This document shows, one piece after another, positions 28,397 to 38,102 of a stretch of DNA of 64,000 nucleotides (position 1 is its first letter; each line of letters opens with the position of its first letter). Source of the stretch: Bin80 sp965116685 (GTDB taxonomy: Bacteria; Bacteroidota; Rhodothermia; Rhodothermales; Bin80); contig OZ220707.1 in assembly GCA_965116685.1 (NCBI GenBank), positions 1,860,001 to 1,924,000 on the forward strand, read 5' to 3'. The notes under the pieces were generated by a model that was not told the DNA's origin, searched no databases, and saw only the letters and a list, made by a program, of their open reading frames with translations. The position numbers were made by a program, and so were the translations under genes.

Positions 28397-28882
28397 CCAA
28401 GGCTACAGTGACGACATTCAAGCGAAGGAGTTGGTGGCGTTGTTCCTCAATAAGAACACGTTCCAACACATCCTATGGTGAGTTATCTACACGAGTCAGT
28501 ATCGATCGGTGTAATGGAACCGGTACTCGAAGTGAACACACCGCTTCACTGACTAATGTTTTCAGTTTGCCTTCTGCATATAGGATATATTAGTTTATGA
28601 AGATGCCCTTGCAAAGCCACTTCAGTAATTCGAAATGATGCTCTTACCCCCCTGTATCTTATAGATGATGTTGTAACTTTTTCAATGGGTCTTGTAAGAG
28701 TCTCTGAATTATACCTTTTACTGTGGGGGCTCTGCAAAAATGATAGTCAACAGAGGTTCTTGCAAAACTCTTCTGCAATCCACATTCTATGCCCGTAGAC
28801 ACCCTCAGAGCAATATTTTCCTCCAAATGAGAGGGTTTTGCAACAGGTTCTCCTGTTAACTTTTTTCATAAGCTCATTTTTA
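28389..28882. other. Intergenic region before receptor 1
   Basis: About 490 bp. It contains the second 20-bp repeat and several TTGCAAAA/TTTTGCAA-like words, but no ORF, tRNA or riboswitch I can support. Around 28823 CCAAATGAGAGGGTTTTGCA resembles CCCAATATGAGGGTTTCC upstream of the preceding gene (27330). Confidence 0.45.
28572..28591 (+). repeat. 20-bp direct repeat, second copy
   Basis: Exact copy of 28377-28396. In one frame both copies read as the end of a coding sequence (FCI-stop). Confidence 0.85.
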
Positions 28883-31366
28883 ATGACTTCACTGATTTTC
28901 AGTATGCTCTCCTCACTACTGCTTTGTTGTCAAATACTCTGGTCAAGTATAACTGCTTGTAGTCCTGTAGGATGGGATTCGCGCTTGGATGACATAACCT
29001 ACAAGCACTCTGAATATCATCCATCAAATCATGTGCTCCACAATTTTTCTCAGAAACATACAGTGAGTGGTTTTGTCAGAGATTCGGAAAGTGGAGAAAA
29101 TCTCATTGGTGCCACCGTGTACGCCCCGGATTATGAAATAGGCACCACCACAAATCGATATGGTTTTTTCAGTCTCACGCTGGAGGCAGATTCTCTCTCA
29201 TTAGTGATTTCCCATGTGGGATACACTCCTCAATTCGTGCACACAGGGTTAGAGGAAGATATCCGATTAAACATTCTCTTGGAACCAACCGTGGTCGGTC
29301 TTGAAGAGGTAGAAGTCGTTGCACCGAGTGGAACAGGGCTGGAATCACTTCAGATGAGCGAAATTTCATTGTCCGTTGCACAAATCCAAGACCTTCCAGC
29401 CTTGGCCGGGGAGATTGATATACTCAAAACTTTACAGCTACTGCCAGGGGTACAGTCTGGTATTGAGGGAACTTCCGGTCTTTATGTTCGAGGAGGCAGC
29501 CCAGATCAAAACCTCATTTTGCTTGATGGTGTTCCTGTATATAATCCGAACCATTTATTCGGATTCCTGAGTGTTTTCAACGATGATGCGATCAAGGATG
29601 TCTCTTTGATTAAAGGTGGCTTTCCAGCAAGATATGGAGGTCGGCTGTCATCAATATTAGAACTAACGATGAAGGAGGGTGACCTCAACCGATATAAGGG
29701 AACGGCATCGGTAGGCCTCGTCGCATCAAGTTTCACAGTTGAGGGGCCGATAATAAAAAATAAATCTTCGTTTCTTATTGCCGCAAGGCGGACGTACATT
29801 GACATTCTGGCCTTCCCTTTTCAAGCATTTAGCGGAAGTGACAATAGGAGTGGTTATTATTTCTATGACGTGAGCGTTAAGGCCAACTACTTTGTGTCGG
29901 ATCGAGATCGGATATATCTGAGTGTATATACCAGCCGTGACCGGTTGTATGAACGTGATGTGTATGGTGGAGATATAGCGAACATTTCTGTCCGAGACGA
30001 CATCGGCTGGAGAAATCTTACGATCACGAGTCGCTGGAATCGTGTCTTAGGCTCCAAACTCTTTGTCAATACTCTGCTCGGCTTTACTCTTTATCGCTCT
30101 CGTAATCAAGCCGAAGAAGGGAATGAGAGCGGAGTCCAGCATGTCAGCTTTTTGTCTGGTATTACGGATGGTCTCGGGCGAGTGGATTTTGAATATATTC
30201 CGGCTCCATCCCACTACGTACGTTTTGGCCTTGGTAGTACACTACATTCGTACCATACTGGAGCTTTTTCAGAGCGGTGGCATGGGGCTGAAGTGGTTCC
30301 TTTTGATACACTTTATACACCCGATTATCTAACTAATGGAGCTGAATTTCACGCATATGCGGAAGATGAGATCCGGCTGTCCTCCTGGCTCTGGATCAAC
30401 ACGGGCATTCATGCATCAAGCTTTTTTGTTCAAGAGCGAAGTTATCATTCAATACAGCCTCGGGTAGGAATCCGATTGGGTCTTGATTCCAAGTCGGCCG
30501 TGAAGATGTCGTTCGCCTCTATGAAACAGTATGTGCATGTATTGACCACATCAAGCGGTGTCTCTTTGCCGCTTGATCTATGGGTGCCTGCAACTGATAG
30601 GGTGCGCCCACAAGAAGCTATTCAGTTGGCACTGGGATTCTATAGGGTATTCCCTGAAAGGAACTATGATATTTCGATCGAGGGATTCTACAAGAAAATA
30701 AGCCATGTGATTGAATACAAAGACGGTACTCATCACTATAACTACAGTCCTACTGACAACTGGGAAAATAGAATTGAATCTGGCAACGGGACATCGTTCG
30801 GGGCTGAGCTGTTTGTTCAGAAAAAACGGGGCCGCATAACTGGATGGGTCGGATATAGCTTAACGAAGACAACCCGCAAGTTTGCCCAACTAAACAATGG
30901 AAAAGAATTCCCCTACCGATATGATCGCTTGCATGATGTGTCTCTTACAGCCAACTGGCAGTGGAAAGAATCCACGAATATCGCCTTAGCCTGGGTATAT
31001 GGTACGGGACAGGCGGCTTGGCTACCGCTTGGACAGAGTTACGGTGTAACTCATCTTCCGATACCCGAGTACTTCTCAAATTCAGATCATCTTCCAATTA
31101 CGCCCCTTCGGATTTATGGCGATAGAAATTCATTTCGAATGCCTGCACATCATCGGCTAGATCTTGCCATCCATTTTGCCCGCGAACTAAAATGGGCAGA
31201 ACGCCGTCTTTCCTTTGGAGCGTATAATGCATACAATAGAAAGAACACCTTTGGAATTGAGGCGGCCGAAGCTTTGCCTGAACATCGGGAAGAACAGTAC
31301 TTAGTTTTCAAGAAAATTACTGCCTTTCCCATTATTCCATTCGTCAATTACAGACTGGAACTGTGA
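28883..31366 (+). CDS. TonB-dependent receptor 1, paired with a DUF4249 lipoprotein
   Basis: About 827 residues from ATG 28883; a TTG at 28838 and an ATG at 28904 are alternatives. A hydrophobic leader is followed by a CarboxypepD-regulatory-like domain (SGFVRDSESGENLIGATVY), a plug with LQLLPGVQSGIEGTSGLYVRG and LILLDGVPVYNPNHLFGF, and a barrel ending FVNYRLEL. Receptors with this plug signature and a DUF4249 partner are a common Bacteroidota pair of unknown substrate. The next gene starts 6 bp after its stop. The minus-strand gene at 35539 is a clear paralogue with the same domain order. Confidence 0.9.
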   Translation: MTSLIFSMLSSLLLCCQILWSSITACSPVGWDSRLDDITYKHSEYHPSNHVLHNFSQKHTVSGFVRDSESGENLIGATVYAPDYEIGTTTNRYGFFSLTLEADSLSLVISHVGYTPQFVHTGLEEDIRLNILLEPTVVGLEEVEVVAPSGTGLESLQMSEISLSVAQIQDLPALAGEIDILKTLQLLPGVQSGIEGTSGLYVRGGSPDQNLILLDGVPVYNPNHLFGFLSVFNDDAIKDVSLIKGGFPARYGGRLSSILELTMKEGDLNRYKGTASVGLVASSFTVEGPIIKNKSSFLIAARRTYIDILAFPFQAFSGSDNRSGYYFYDVSVKANYFVSDRDRIYLSVYTSRDRLYERDVYGGDIANISVRDDIGWRNLTITSRWNRVLGSKLFVNTLLGFTLYRSRNQAEEGNESGVQHVSFLSGITDGLGRVDFEYIPAPSHYVRFGLGSTLHSYHTGAFSERWHGAEVVPFDTLYTPDYLTNGAEFHAYAEDEIRLSSWLWINTGIHASSFFVQERSYHSIQPRVGIRLGLDSKSAVKMSFASMKQYVHVLTTSSGVSLPLDLWVPATDRVRPQEAIQLALGFYRVFPERNYDISIEGFYKKISHVIEYKDGTHHYNYSPTDNWENRIESGNGTSFGAELFVQKKRGRITGWVGYSLTKTTRKFAQLNNGKEFPYRYDRLHDVSLTANWQWKESTNIALAWVYGTGQAAWLPLGQSYGVTHLPIPEYFSNSDHLPITPLRIYGDRNSFRMPAHHRLDLAIHFARELKWAERRLSFGAYNAYNRKNTFGIEAAEALPEHREEQYLVFKKITAFPIIPFVNYRLEL

Positions 31367-31372
31367 ACGATT

Positions 31373-32320
31373 ATGAGGTATTTGTTAAGCGTTCTCCTAC
31401 TCTTGACACTTCTGAGCTGTGAGACTATCATTGAAATTGCTCCTCCAGATTACGAGACCGAAGTCGTGGTAACCAGTCATTTTAATCCTGACAGTATCTG
31501 GTCCGTGGCATTGCATCGGAGTTCAACCATAGGTGTCAGACAAGATGTATCAAACCTGCACGAATTGGATGCATCAATAACGATTATGTCCGGCCCCAAT
31601 CTTGTTGATTCTCTATATTACGATGGCAAGGGGCTATACAAATCTGCTTCTTTCAAGTATCCGCTGCCAAAAACACTATACACTCTAAATGTAGACATTC
31701 CAGGACAACCCAGACTCCACGCAAGTTCCTCTGCCCCACCACGAACACTGATTACTGATTATAAGATTGAGCTTGAAGGCTCTGTTGTGGAAACTCCTGT
31801 TGATCGTGTTGGAATTTATAGCATATGGATTGAGTTTGAGGATGCCCCAAGTAGAAATATGTATGAGATTGGCCTGTACCAATACATCGCTAAACAAGTT
31901 TTAGGCGGACTCCCAATGGATAGTGTTTACCAACGCCAAGACAGCTTTGAATCTCTCGGGCCCGGCTGGTATTGTGGTTTTCAGAGTGCACTTGAGGTAG
32001 ATGTAGAATTTCGAGGTGGGCCGGGAGTAAGTTGTACTAGATTAGTTGTCACCGATAGAACTTTTAGTGGGCAGAAACATGAATGGTCTGGTACATTAGA
32101 ACTCTCTTTTGGCGCGAATGGGAGTCGAGACAGCAACGAAGTGCTGCTTCTGCTAACGTCTTACAGTAATGATTATGTAGAATATGCCAGAACATTGGCT
32201 GAGAATCGAGACGCTGGACCGTTTTTTGAGCCAATTTCTGTATACTCAAACATTGATGGAGGATTGGGGATCTTCGCAGGTTATACAAACACCCGTTTGA
32301 TTCTACCTCTCCCCGATTAG
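31373..32320 (+). CDS. DUF4249-family lipoprotein 1
   Basis: The 315-residue lipoprotein has signal MRYLLSVLLLLTLLSC with Cys16 as the lipidation site. The NPDSIWSVALHRS block, the beta-rich middle and the C-terminal SNIDGGLGIFAGYTNT motif match the DUF4249 family. Its partner receptor lies directly upstream. It probably acts as an outer-membrane accessory to the receptor, for example as a substrate-capturing lid; that is inference from conserved pairing. Confidence 0.88.
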   Translation: MRYLLSVLLLLTLLSCETIIEIAPPDYETEVVVTSHFNPDSIWSVALHRSSTIGVRQDVSNLHELDASITIMSGPNLVDSLYYDGKGLYKSASFKYPLPKTLYTLNVDIPGQPRLHASSSAPPRTLITDYKIELEGSVVETPVDRVGIYSIWIEFEDAPSRNMYEIGLYQYIAKQVLGGLPMDSVYQRQDSFESLGPGWYCGFQSALEVDVEFRGGPGVSCTRLVVTDRTFSGQKHEWSGTLELSFGANGSRDSNEVLLLLTSYSNDYVEYARTLAENRDAGPFFEPISVYSNIDGGLGIFAGYTNTRLILPLPD

Positions 32321-32462
32321 TACACGATTCCAGCGAAATGGTAACCCACATCATTGGATTATGTATGGACACCTCCCCTGCGGCCATGAGATACGATTAA
32401 GTGTGGTGGGAACTGCAAAAATCCCAGGCCGTCATTCATCTGAAAATACTGTGAGGAAGGGG

Positions 32463-32602
32463 CCTCCGTACTGATCTCCCGCTAAGCACACCTCCGCCCG
32501 AAACGTGAGGCCCCGTACTCGTAAGTTACACCCAGATTTCCATTGCGTGCGGGGAAGCCTGCAATCGGGTTGCCCCCTCGATCAGTCGGTGCAATGGCCG
32601 TA
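32463..32602 (-). pseudogene. Fragment of a TonB receptor C-terminal barrel
   Basis: The minus strand encodes DRGGNPIAGFPARNGNLGV and TYEY, then, after a one-base shift, GLTFRAEVCLAG. This closely follows the riboswitch-controlled receptor in this window (DRAGNPIAGFPARSGNVGV, TYEY, GLTLRADARLAG). Only about 45 codons remain, with no barrel on either side, so it is a gene remnant. It lies just past the end of the split DUF4249 gene. Confidence 0.75.
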
Positions 32603-32621
32603 TCGCTAATCATTTTCGCCG

Positions 32622-32998
32622 TCAATTACACGGCGGGAGCGGTCCTTCTCCGAGTCCTATTTCACTTTCTGTCCATTCATTTCCGTCGGCATCAATACGA
32701 TACGTATTATTTGTATATCCAGAAAAGATCCCCAAGCCTCCTTCTATATTGGAATAAATATTGATCGGATTCCCGAAAATCGGATCACTCCCAAATAAAT
32801 ATTCATCCTGTAGAATAAATGTTCGGTCGTGTAACACCTGTTCTTCGCTTAGAGCTGACACCACCAGCCTGAACCGCAGTACCTGTTCAATTTCAAAAAT
32901 GCGTGGCCGGATAAAGATCTCAAACTCGCGCACATCATCTTCAAAAAGCCGGTCTGAGAAATAAGGAGTTCGAAACGCACCACTGTATTCATTGAGTG
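32622..32998 (-). CDS. DUF4249-family lipoprotein 2, 3' exon
   Basis: This frame encodes LNEYSGAFRTPYFSDRLFED, then VREFEIFIRP and NIYSNIEGGLGIFSGYTNN, the C-terminal signature of DUF4249, ending at 32622. It has no start of its own and is the continuation of 34896-35535 across the group II intron. Joining AATG (5' exon) to CACTCAATG (3' exon) gives PPNALNEYSG in frame and a 338-residue protein, normal for the family. Confidence 0.85.
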
Positions 32999-34895
32999 GT
33001 CAAGTAGCCCGGGGGAGTTTCACCCCCGGGCTCTCACAGAACCGCGCATGAGCCTCTCAACTCACGCGGCTCTTACCATGCAGCCGTTTGGAATTGAACA
33101 AAGGTGAACCATAAAGAAACGCCCAATGCACGAATAGACCCGAATTTTGACGTGCCATCTTCCTTACCCATCGCCATGACCTCCTCCAATGTCCACGGAA
33201 GCGCTTATACTTCCGCATCATCCACCGGATAAGATGTTCGTCGATGCTAAGCAGAACCTTGCTCAGTTCTGATTTGAAGAATGCACCATAGTAGGTAATC
33301 CATCCACGGACCACGGCATTGATCCTGCCCGCGATTTGATCCATTGAGAGTGAACTCATGCGAGCCAACCCCCAACTGTGTATGGTCTCCCGTATGGCTT
33401 TCGCCGCCTTCCGGCTAATCGCCGGATTGAACCCAAGAAAGTTCTTGCCCCCGCGACCCTTTGTCTTGCGGGGACGGAACGTATACCCCAAAAAATCAAA
33501 GGATACGTCCGCATACGTGCCTTCACGACCCGTTTGTTTGCAATATACAATCCGGGTCTTCTCCGGGTGTAACGTTAGGTTACAGGCCGTAAAACGCCCC
33601 TTGAGCACTTGCCAAAGTTCGCGGGCCTGTGCCTCACTCGTGCAGTGGCACACAATATCATCTGCATACCGCTCAAATGGAATCTGTGGATAATTCCGCT
33701 CCATCCATTTATCGAACGAATAGTGCAGAAACAGATTGGCCAACAGTGGACTGATGACCCCGCCCTGCGGGGTTCCTACATCCCGTGCCTCTTCCCTCCC
33801 GTCTGGATGAATCACCGGTGCCGTCAGCCAGCGCTCTATGTACAAAAGCACCCACTTCTGATCCGTATGACGCCGGACCGCTTTCATCAATAGGGCATGA
33901 TCTATCGTGTCAAAATACGACTTGATATCCATGTCCAGTACCCATGCCCACTTCCAGCATCGCATTCGTGTCTGCCGAAGCGCATCATGAGCCGACTTGT
34001 TCGGCCGGTATCCATAGGAATCCGGGTGGAACTCGCGTTCCAGTACCGGCTCCAAGGCCTGTTTAACCACCATCTGGGCCACCCGATCTGCCACCGTGGG
34101 GATTCCCAAGGGACGAATACCTCCGCCCGGCTTCGGAATGTTCACGCGGCGCACCGGCTTCGGATGATAACTGCCCGATGCCATCCGATTCCAAATCTTG
34201 TAGAGATTATCCGCAAGATTCTCCTCGAAGTCCGCAAGAGACTGCTCATCAATCCCTGCCCCTCCCTGATTCGCCTTCACTCGCTTCCACGCGTCCCAAA
34301 CTTGGCGCTTGGTTACTGGAAACGGCTTTGCTTGTTGCGCTGAAGTCCTCCCTCTCGGTTGCTTCCTCGCTCCTTGCTGCATCGTTCACCCCCTTCGCTC
34401 CATCCCCATTACAGGAATTTCATCACTACTACGGAGTGATCCGCCCGTGTGGAGTGCCTCAGTACTCAATGACTTACAGGTACTGCCTGCTTGCCACGCT
34501 CCCTTTGCATCACCCCGACACGTTCCCACGTTCCGTACAAGGGCCCAAATCGAAGTCTCGCCATCTCTATGCCGGAGGCCAGTTGGCCAGTAAACAGGCA
34601 CCCGCCAACCTCGTCCCGGAACTCCAACGCTACCCCGGTTTTGACCATCATCTAAAACTTTTCGACACGTCATCAATGGTTCATTTGCATTCGACTCTAC
34701 GATTCACACCTGATAGGCTCCTACACCTACCTTTTCCCAACTCGCTCACCACGACACCTCTTAAATGCCGCAGATGTGGGTGGTTTACAACCCCCGCCTG
34801 TACAGCGATTGTGGAGGACCTTCCTCCATCCCTTGCACAGTTCAATACATTTTAGCTACGTCATTGACTTACCTCCATGCATTTTCGTGGCACAC
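32999..34895 (-). mobile_element. Group II intron with reverse transcriptase, inserted in the DUF4249-2 gene (1897 nt)
   Basis: The 5' end is GTGTGCC (canonical GUGYG) at 34895. About 500 nt of structured RNA domains precede the reverse transcriptase gene, and the 3' end carries domain V (33031-33064, catalytic AGC in GAGCCGCG) and domain VI (GCCCGGGGG/CCCCCGGGC stem), ending CTTGAC at 32999. Removing exactly this segment restores the DUF4249 frame. The 3' boundary is certain to within about two bases; the 5' boundary is chosen by the GUGYG rule and frame restoration. Confidence 0.88.
33057..34382 (-). CDS. ltrA: Group II intron reverse transcriptase/maturase
   Basis: The 441-residue protein has RT blocks GGGIRPLGIPTVADRVAQ, PDSYGYRPNKSAHDAL, VLDMDIKSYFDTIDH, GTPQGGVISPLLANLFLHY and the catalytic FERYADDIVCH. 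A maturase (X) domain with GRINAVVRGWITYYGAF follows. There is no C-terminal HNH endonuclease, as in RmInt1-like (class D) intron proteins; that class is by recall. It makes the intron RNP that splices and retrohomes. It is intact, so the intron may be active, and it is the only intron-encoded RT in the window, next to an ORF-less intron 4.5 kb away. Confidence 0.95.
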   Translation of the reverse strand: MQQGARKQPRGRTSAQQAKPFPVTKRQVWDAWKRVKANQGGAGIDEQSLADFEENLADNLYKIWNRMASGSYHPKPVRRVNIPKPGGGIRPLGIPTVADRVAQMVVKQALEPVLEREFHPDSYGYRPNKSAHDALRQTRMRCWKWAWVLDMDIKSYFDTIDHALLMKAVRRHTDQKWVLLYIERWLTAPVIHPDGREEARDVGTPQGGVISPLLANLFLHYSFDKWMERNYPQIPFERYADDIVCHCTSEAQARELWQVLKGRFTACNLTLHPEKTRIVYCKQTGREGTYADVSFDFLGYTFRPRKTKGRGGKNFLGFNPAISRKAAKAIRETIHSWGLARMSSLSMDQIAGRINAVVRGWITYYGAFFKSELSKVLLSIDEHLIRWMMRKYKRFRGHWRRSWRWVRKMARQNSGLFVHWAFLYGSPLFNSKRLHGKSRVS

Positions 34896-35535
34896 CATTG
34901 GGAGGTTCATCCAGTGTGGATGCATCATGATAGAAGGAGGGTTCGGGGCTATTGAAGTTTATATTGTAATAAGCAGGAACTCCTTCCGGTTCATCAGACG
35001 GACGCATATACCCTTCACGGAGACAGGAAAGAAATACCTGATCTATGCCTACTTGATAGTAGGACTTGCCTGGGAGATCGGTCACACTAAAACGCAAACG
35101 GTATAAGGGCTTATCAAGATATTCGGTGTTCACGGCTTGGATATCTAAAAAAGTAGATTTAAGTCTGGGAGCGCGAGAAGTGGCGTAAATGCTTTCGAAG
35201 TCAGGTGATACTACATCCAACCTATACATCTCACCTATCGCAGGACGCACACCCAATTGCGATCGAAAAACGCCGTTTCCTGTATGCACCAATGTTTCTC
35301 TTTGCCCAGCTTCCCCCTGTATCGTTACGGTTGCGTCTTGAATAAATAATTCCGAGGGAGTTACTGAGCCACCAATTGGAAGACTTTTGCTGATCTTAAC
35401 AGACCAAATGCTGTCTGGATTAAAATCGCCGTCTACAACCAAGGTAGGGGTATAGCCTCCTGGTATAGTAATATCAATGGGCGTCTCACAGGCAGAAAGC
35501 GCCACGAGAAATATCAGGCTGCTTCGCAAAGGCAT
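34896..35535 (-). CDS. DUF4249-family lipoprotein 2, 5' exon
   Basis: From ATG 35535 the signal peptide MPLRSSLIFLVALSAC carries a lipobox Cys. The NPDSIWSVKISKSLPIGG block and a beta-rich domain follow, to STLDEPPN at the intron junction. Without splicing, translation runs into the intron and stops at 34861 after 224 residues. It starts 3 bp after the stop of receptor 2, mirroring the receptor 1/DUF4249-1 pair. The function depends on intron splicing. Confidence 0.85.
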
Positions 35536-35538
35536 GAT

Positions 35539-37846
35539 TCAGAACTCCAGTTGATAAGACAAAGATGGAACCCATTGAAACAAGGACACTTTCGTCACTT
35601 GTGGTGGACGCCTATTAAAGTATTCATCAAGGTTGCTGTAAGTGTAAACGTAAAACGGATTCTTTCGTCCGTACGTATTATACATTCCCAGTGACCATGT
35701 TCGTGTCGCCCATGACAGAGTCTTTTCGAAATGAAACCCCACATCCAACCGATGATAATCTGGGGCTCGTGAACTATTCAGTGGGCCGAAATCTACCACT
35801 ACAACCGGGCCAATCGAATATTGACCAACCGGAAGCCACACCGGGTAACCACTGCCGTACACCCAGGTTGCCGAAAATTCGAGCTGGTCTGTGATACGAT
35901 AGCGGCTTACAATTGACAGATCATGTCGGCGATCAAACCCATCCGGGAAGGAATTCCCATCATTCAGATTTTTGAACTTCCGAGTGGCTTTACCCAACGT
36001 ATAGCCTAACCAGCCTGTCCATCTTCCCGTCTTCTTCTGGGCGAATATTTCCAGTCCGACTGCTTGACCATTCCCCTCTTCAACTAAGTCGGCCCAATTC
36101 AGAACAGCAGAGGTTCGAATATTTGCGTCCGTCTCGTACTCAAGAAGTTTTTGCATACGGCGCCAGTACGTTTCCAGAGATAGCTCATACCTGCCACTCG
36201 GCGCACTCCAAGCCAATCCCATCGCTACCTGCTGACCACTCTGCGGGTTGATTAACTCCGTACTCGGGACCCATAAATCATTCGGAAGCCGAGCCCCACC
36301 TTGGGTTAACAGATGAATATACTGTTGCATTGTAACCGCAGAGACCTTCGCAGAAAGGCGTTCAGAAAGTCGCAGGTTGGCACTCACTCGGGGTTCAATC
36401 GACCAATATGGTCCCCCATCCACCAAATAACCTGAGACCCGAAGACCGATGTTTACCCGAAATCGACGGCTCAGATAGATTTCGTCTTCAACATAGGCGG
36501 CAACCGTTCTGGACTCTAGATGGTCGGTAGGGAACTGCTTCTCTATGATTTCCTTTTCCTCGCCTTCTGCTTCGGTTCGACGTTGAGTCCGGCCCGGTTG
36601 AACCCGGTGCCAAATTCCCTCTAATCCAAAGCGCAAGTAATGTCGAGAGCCAGCATTGTGTTCTGCATCTACTTTAACGATGCGATCAACAATTCCCGAA
36701 TCCCATCTATCTTCGGATACCCTGATTGATTCGTTCGTCCCGGGCTGTGATCTAATTCTTTGTTCTTCCAAGGCATAATGATACGAGGTCACACCTGCAA
36801 GAATATTTACGAATGTCCGATCGCCAATCATTCGATTCCATCTTAATGCCAATAAACGATTCCCCCAGCCTGTATCCGTCTTGTGTTTGTCGGGGACAAA
36901 TTTGTCAGCATTCACTTGGTCCTTTCCAGAATCATACCGGTACCCAAGTAGATCTCGTCCAGCATAGGCACTCAGATAAAAACGATCCCGTCTGGAGGCA
37001 ATATAATTTGCCTTGAAGTGAAGATCATAGAAGTAAACCGTATTCTGCTCTGCAAGACGATTGTCGAATGGCCTTAGGAGCAAATCAATAAATGTTCGGC
37101 GTCCAGAAAGTAGAAAAGATGCCTTCTCCTTCTTGATCGGTCCTTCAATCAATACCCGAGACGATACAATGCCTACCGCTGCCTCTCCTTTATATTGTTT
37201 CAAATTGCCTTCCCTCATTGTATAATCCACAACCGAGGAAAGGCGTCCTCCGTATCGTGCAGGAAATCCTCCTTTGAGGAGTTTTACATTTTTCATGGCC
37301 TGTGCAGGAAACACACTGAAAAACCCGAACATATGGCTAGGATTATATAAAGGAAGCCCATCCAGCAATATGAGATTTTGATCCGCCCTCACACCTCGAA
37401 CATAGAGTCCGCTGCTTCCTTCCTGCCCTGCCTGTACCCCAGGAAGCAACTGCAGTACTTTTTGAACATCTGACTCTCCTAAAAGCGCTGGTAACGTCTC
37501 TATTTGAGCAATCTCAATGTTATGTTGGCTCATCTGTATGTTCTCCACCCCTCGATTGGGAGACGCAACAACTTCAAGTTCCTCAAGACTGATCTCGCGA
37601 GGTACAAGATTGATGTTCAATGTAGTATCCCGCAACAACCTAAGATTAAATTCCTGTGGCTCGTAGGCGATATGTGACACAAACAGATTCACTTGTGTGG
37701 CGGCGGAGGTAAAACTGTAAAAGCCATACTGGTTCGTTATCGTTCCACGTTCCAGATCAGGAAAGTATATCTCTACATCAGGGATACGCTCGCCACTGAG
37801 ACGATCTTCTACATAGCCGCTTACGGTAAGACTCTGAGCATATATA
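35539..37846 (-). pseudogene. TonB-dependent receptor 2, cut off from its signal peptide by an IS
   Basis: The body encodes a regulatory-like domain (SLTVSGYVEDRLSGERIPDV), a plug (LQLLPGVQAGQEGSSGLYVRG, LILLDGLPLYNPSHMFGFFS) and a full barrel ending LSYQLEF, paralogous to receptor 1. The frame stays open upstream to 37992, but residues before IYAQS come from ISNCY end sequence, carry no signal peptide, and so cannot deliver it to the outer membrane. The true start lies at 40500. Removal of 37847-40441 plus one TATATA rebuilds a receptor of about 790 residues. The coding body is otherwise undamaged, implying a recent insertion. Confidence 0.87.
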
Positions 37847-38102
37847 GTGCCTGTCAGAAAACTTAAGCATTTTGGAAAGTCCGATCTCGTTTTCGCCTTT
37901 AATTTTTTCAAAATCCAGAATTTTACTCTGCGGGTTTGATATCCTTTCTCCCAGTTCACAATTACTGCTCTTGGGCCTGAACATTTGCGCACGAATTCAC
38001 GTCAATGGAGGCAAGCTGACGTGAATTTCGTGGGGACTGAATGCAACTCTTCCGACTCCGACCGTGGAGTAGGATCGCACCACCTTCATTTGGTTGGGTC
38101 AA

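Noticed and set aside
34178..34855. 225-aa plus-strand ORF
   Set aside because: Antisense to the 5' structural domains of the group II intron and the start of its RT gene.
37847..37992. N-terminal 48 codons of receptor 2 as called from 37992
   Set aside because: They are translated ISNCY end sequence and lack a signal peptide; the real start is displaced to 40500.
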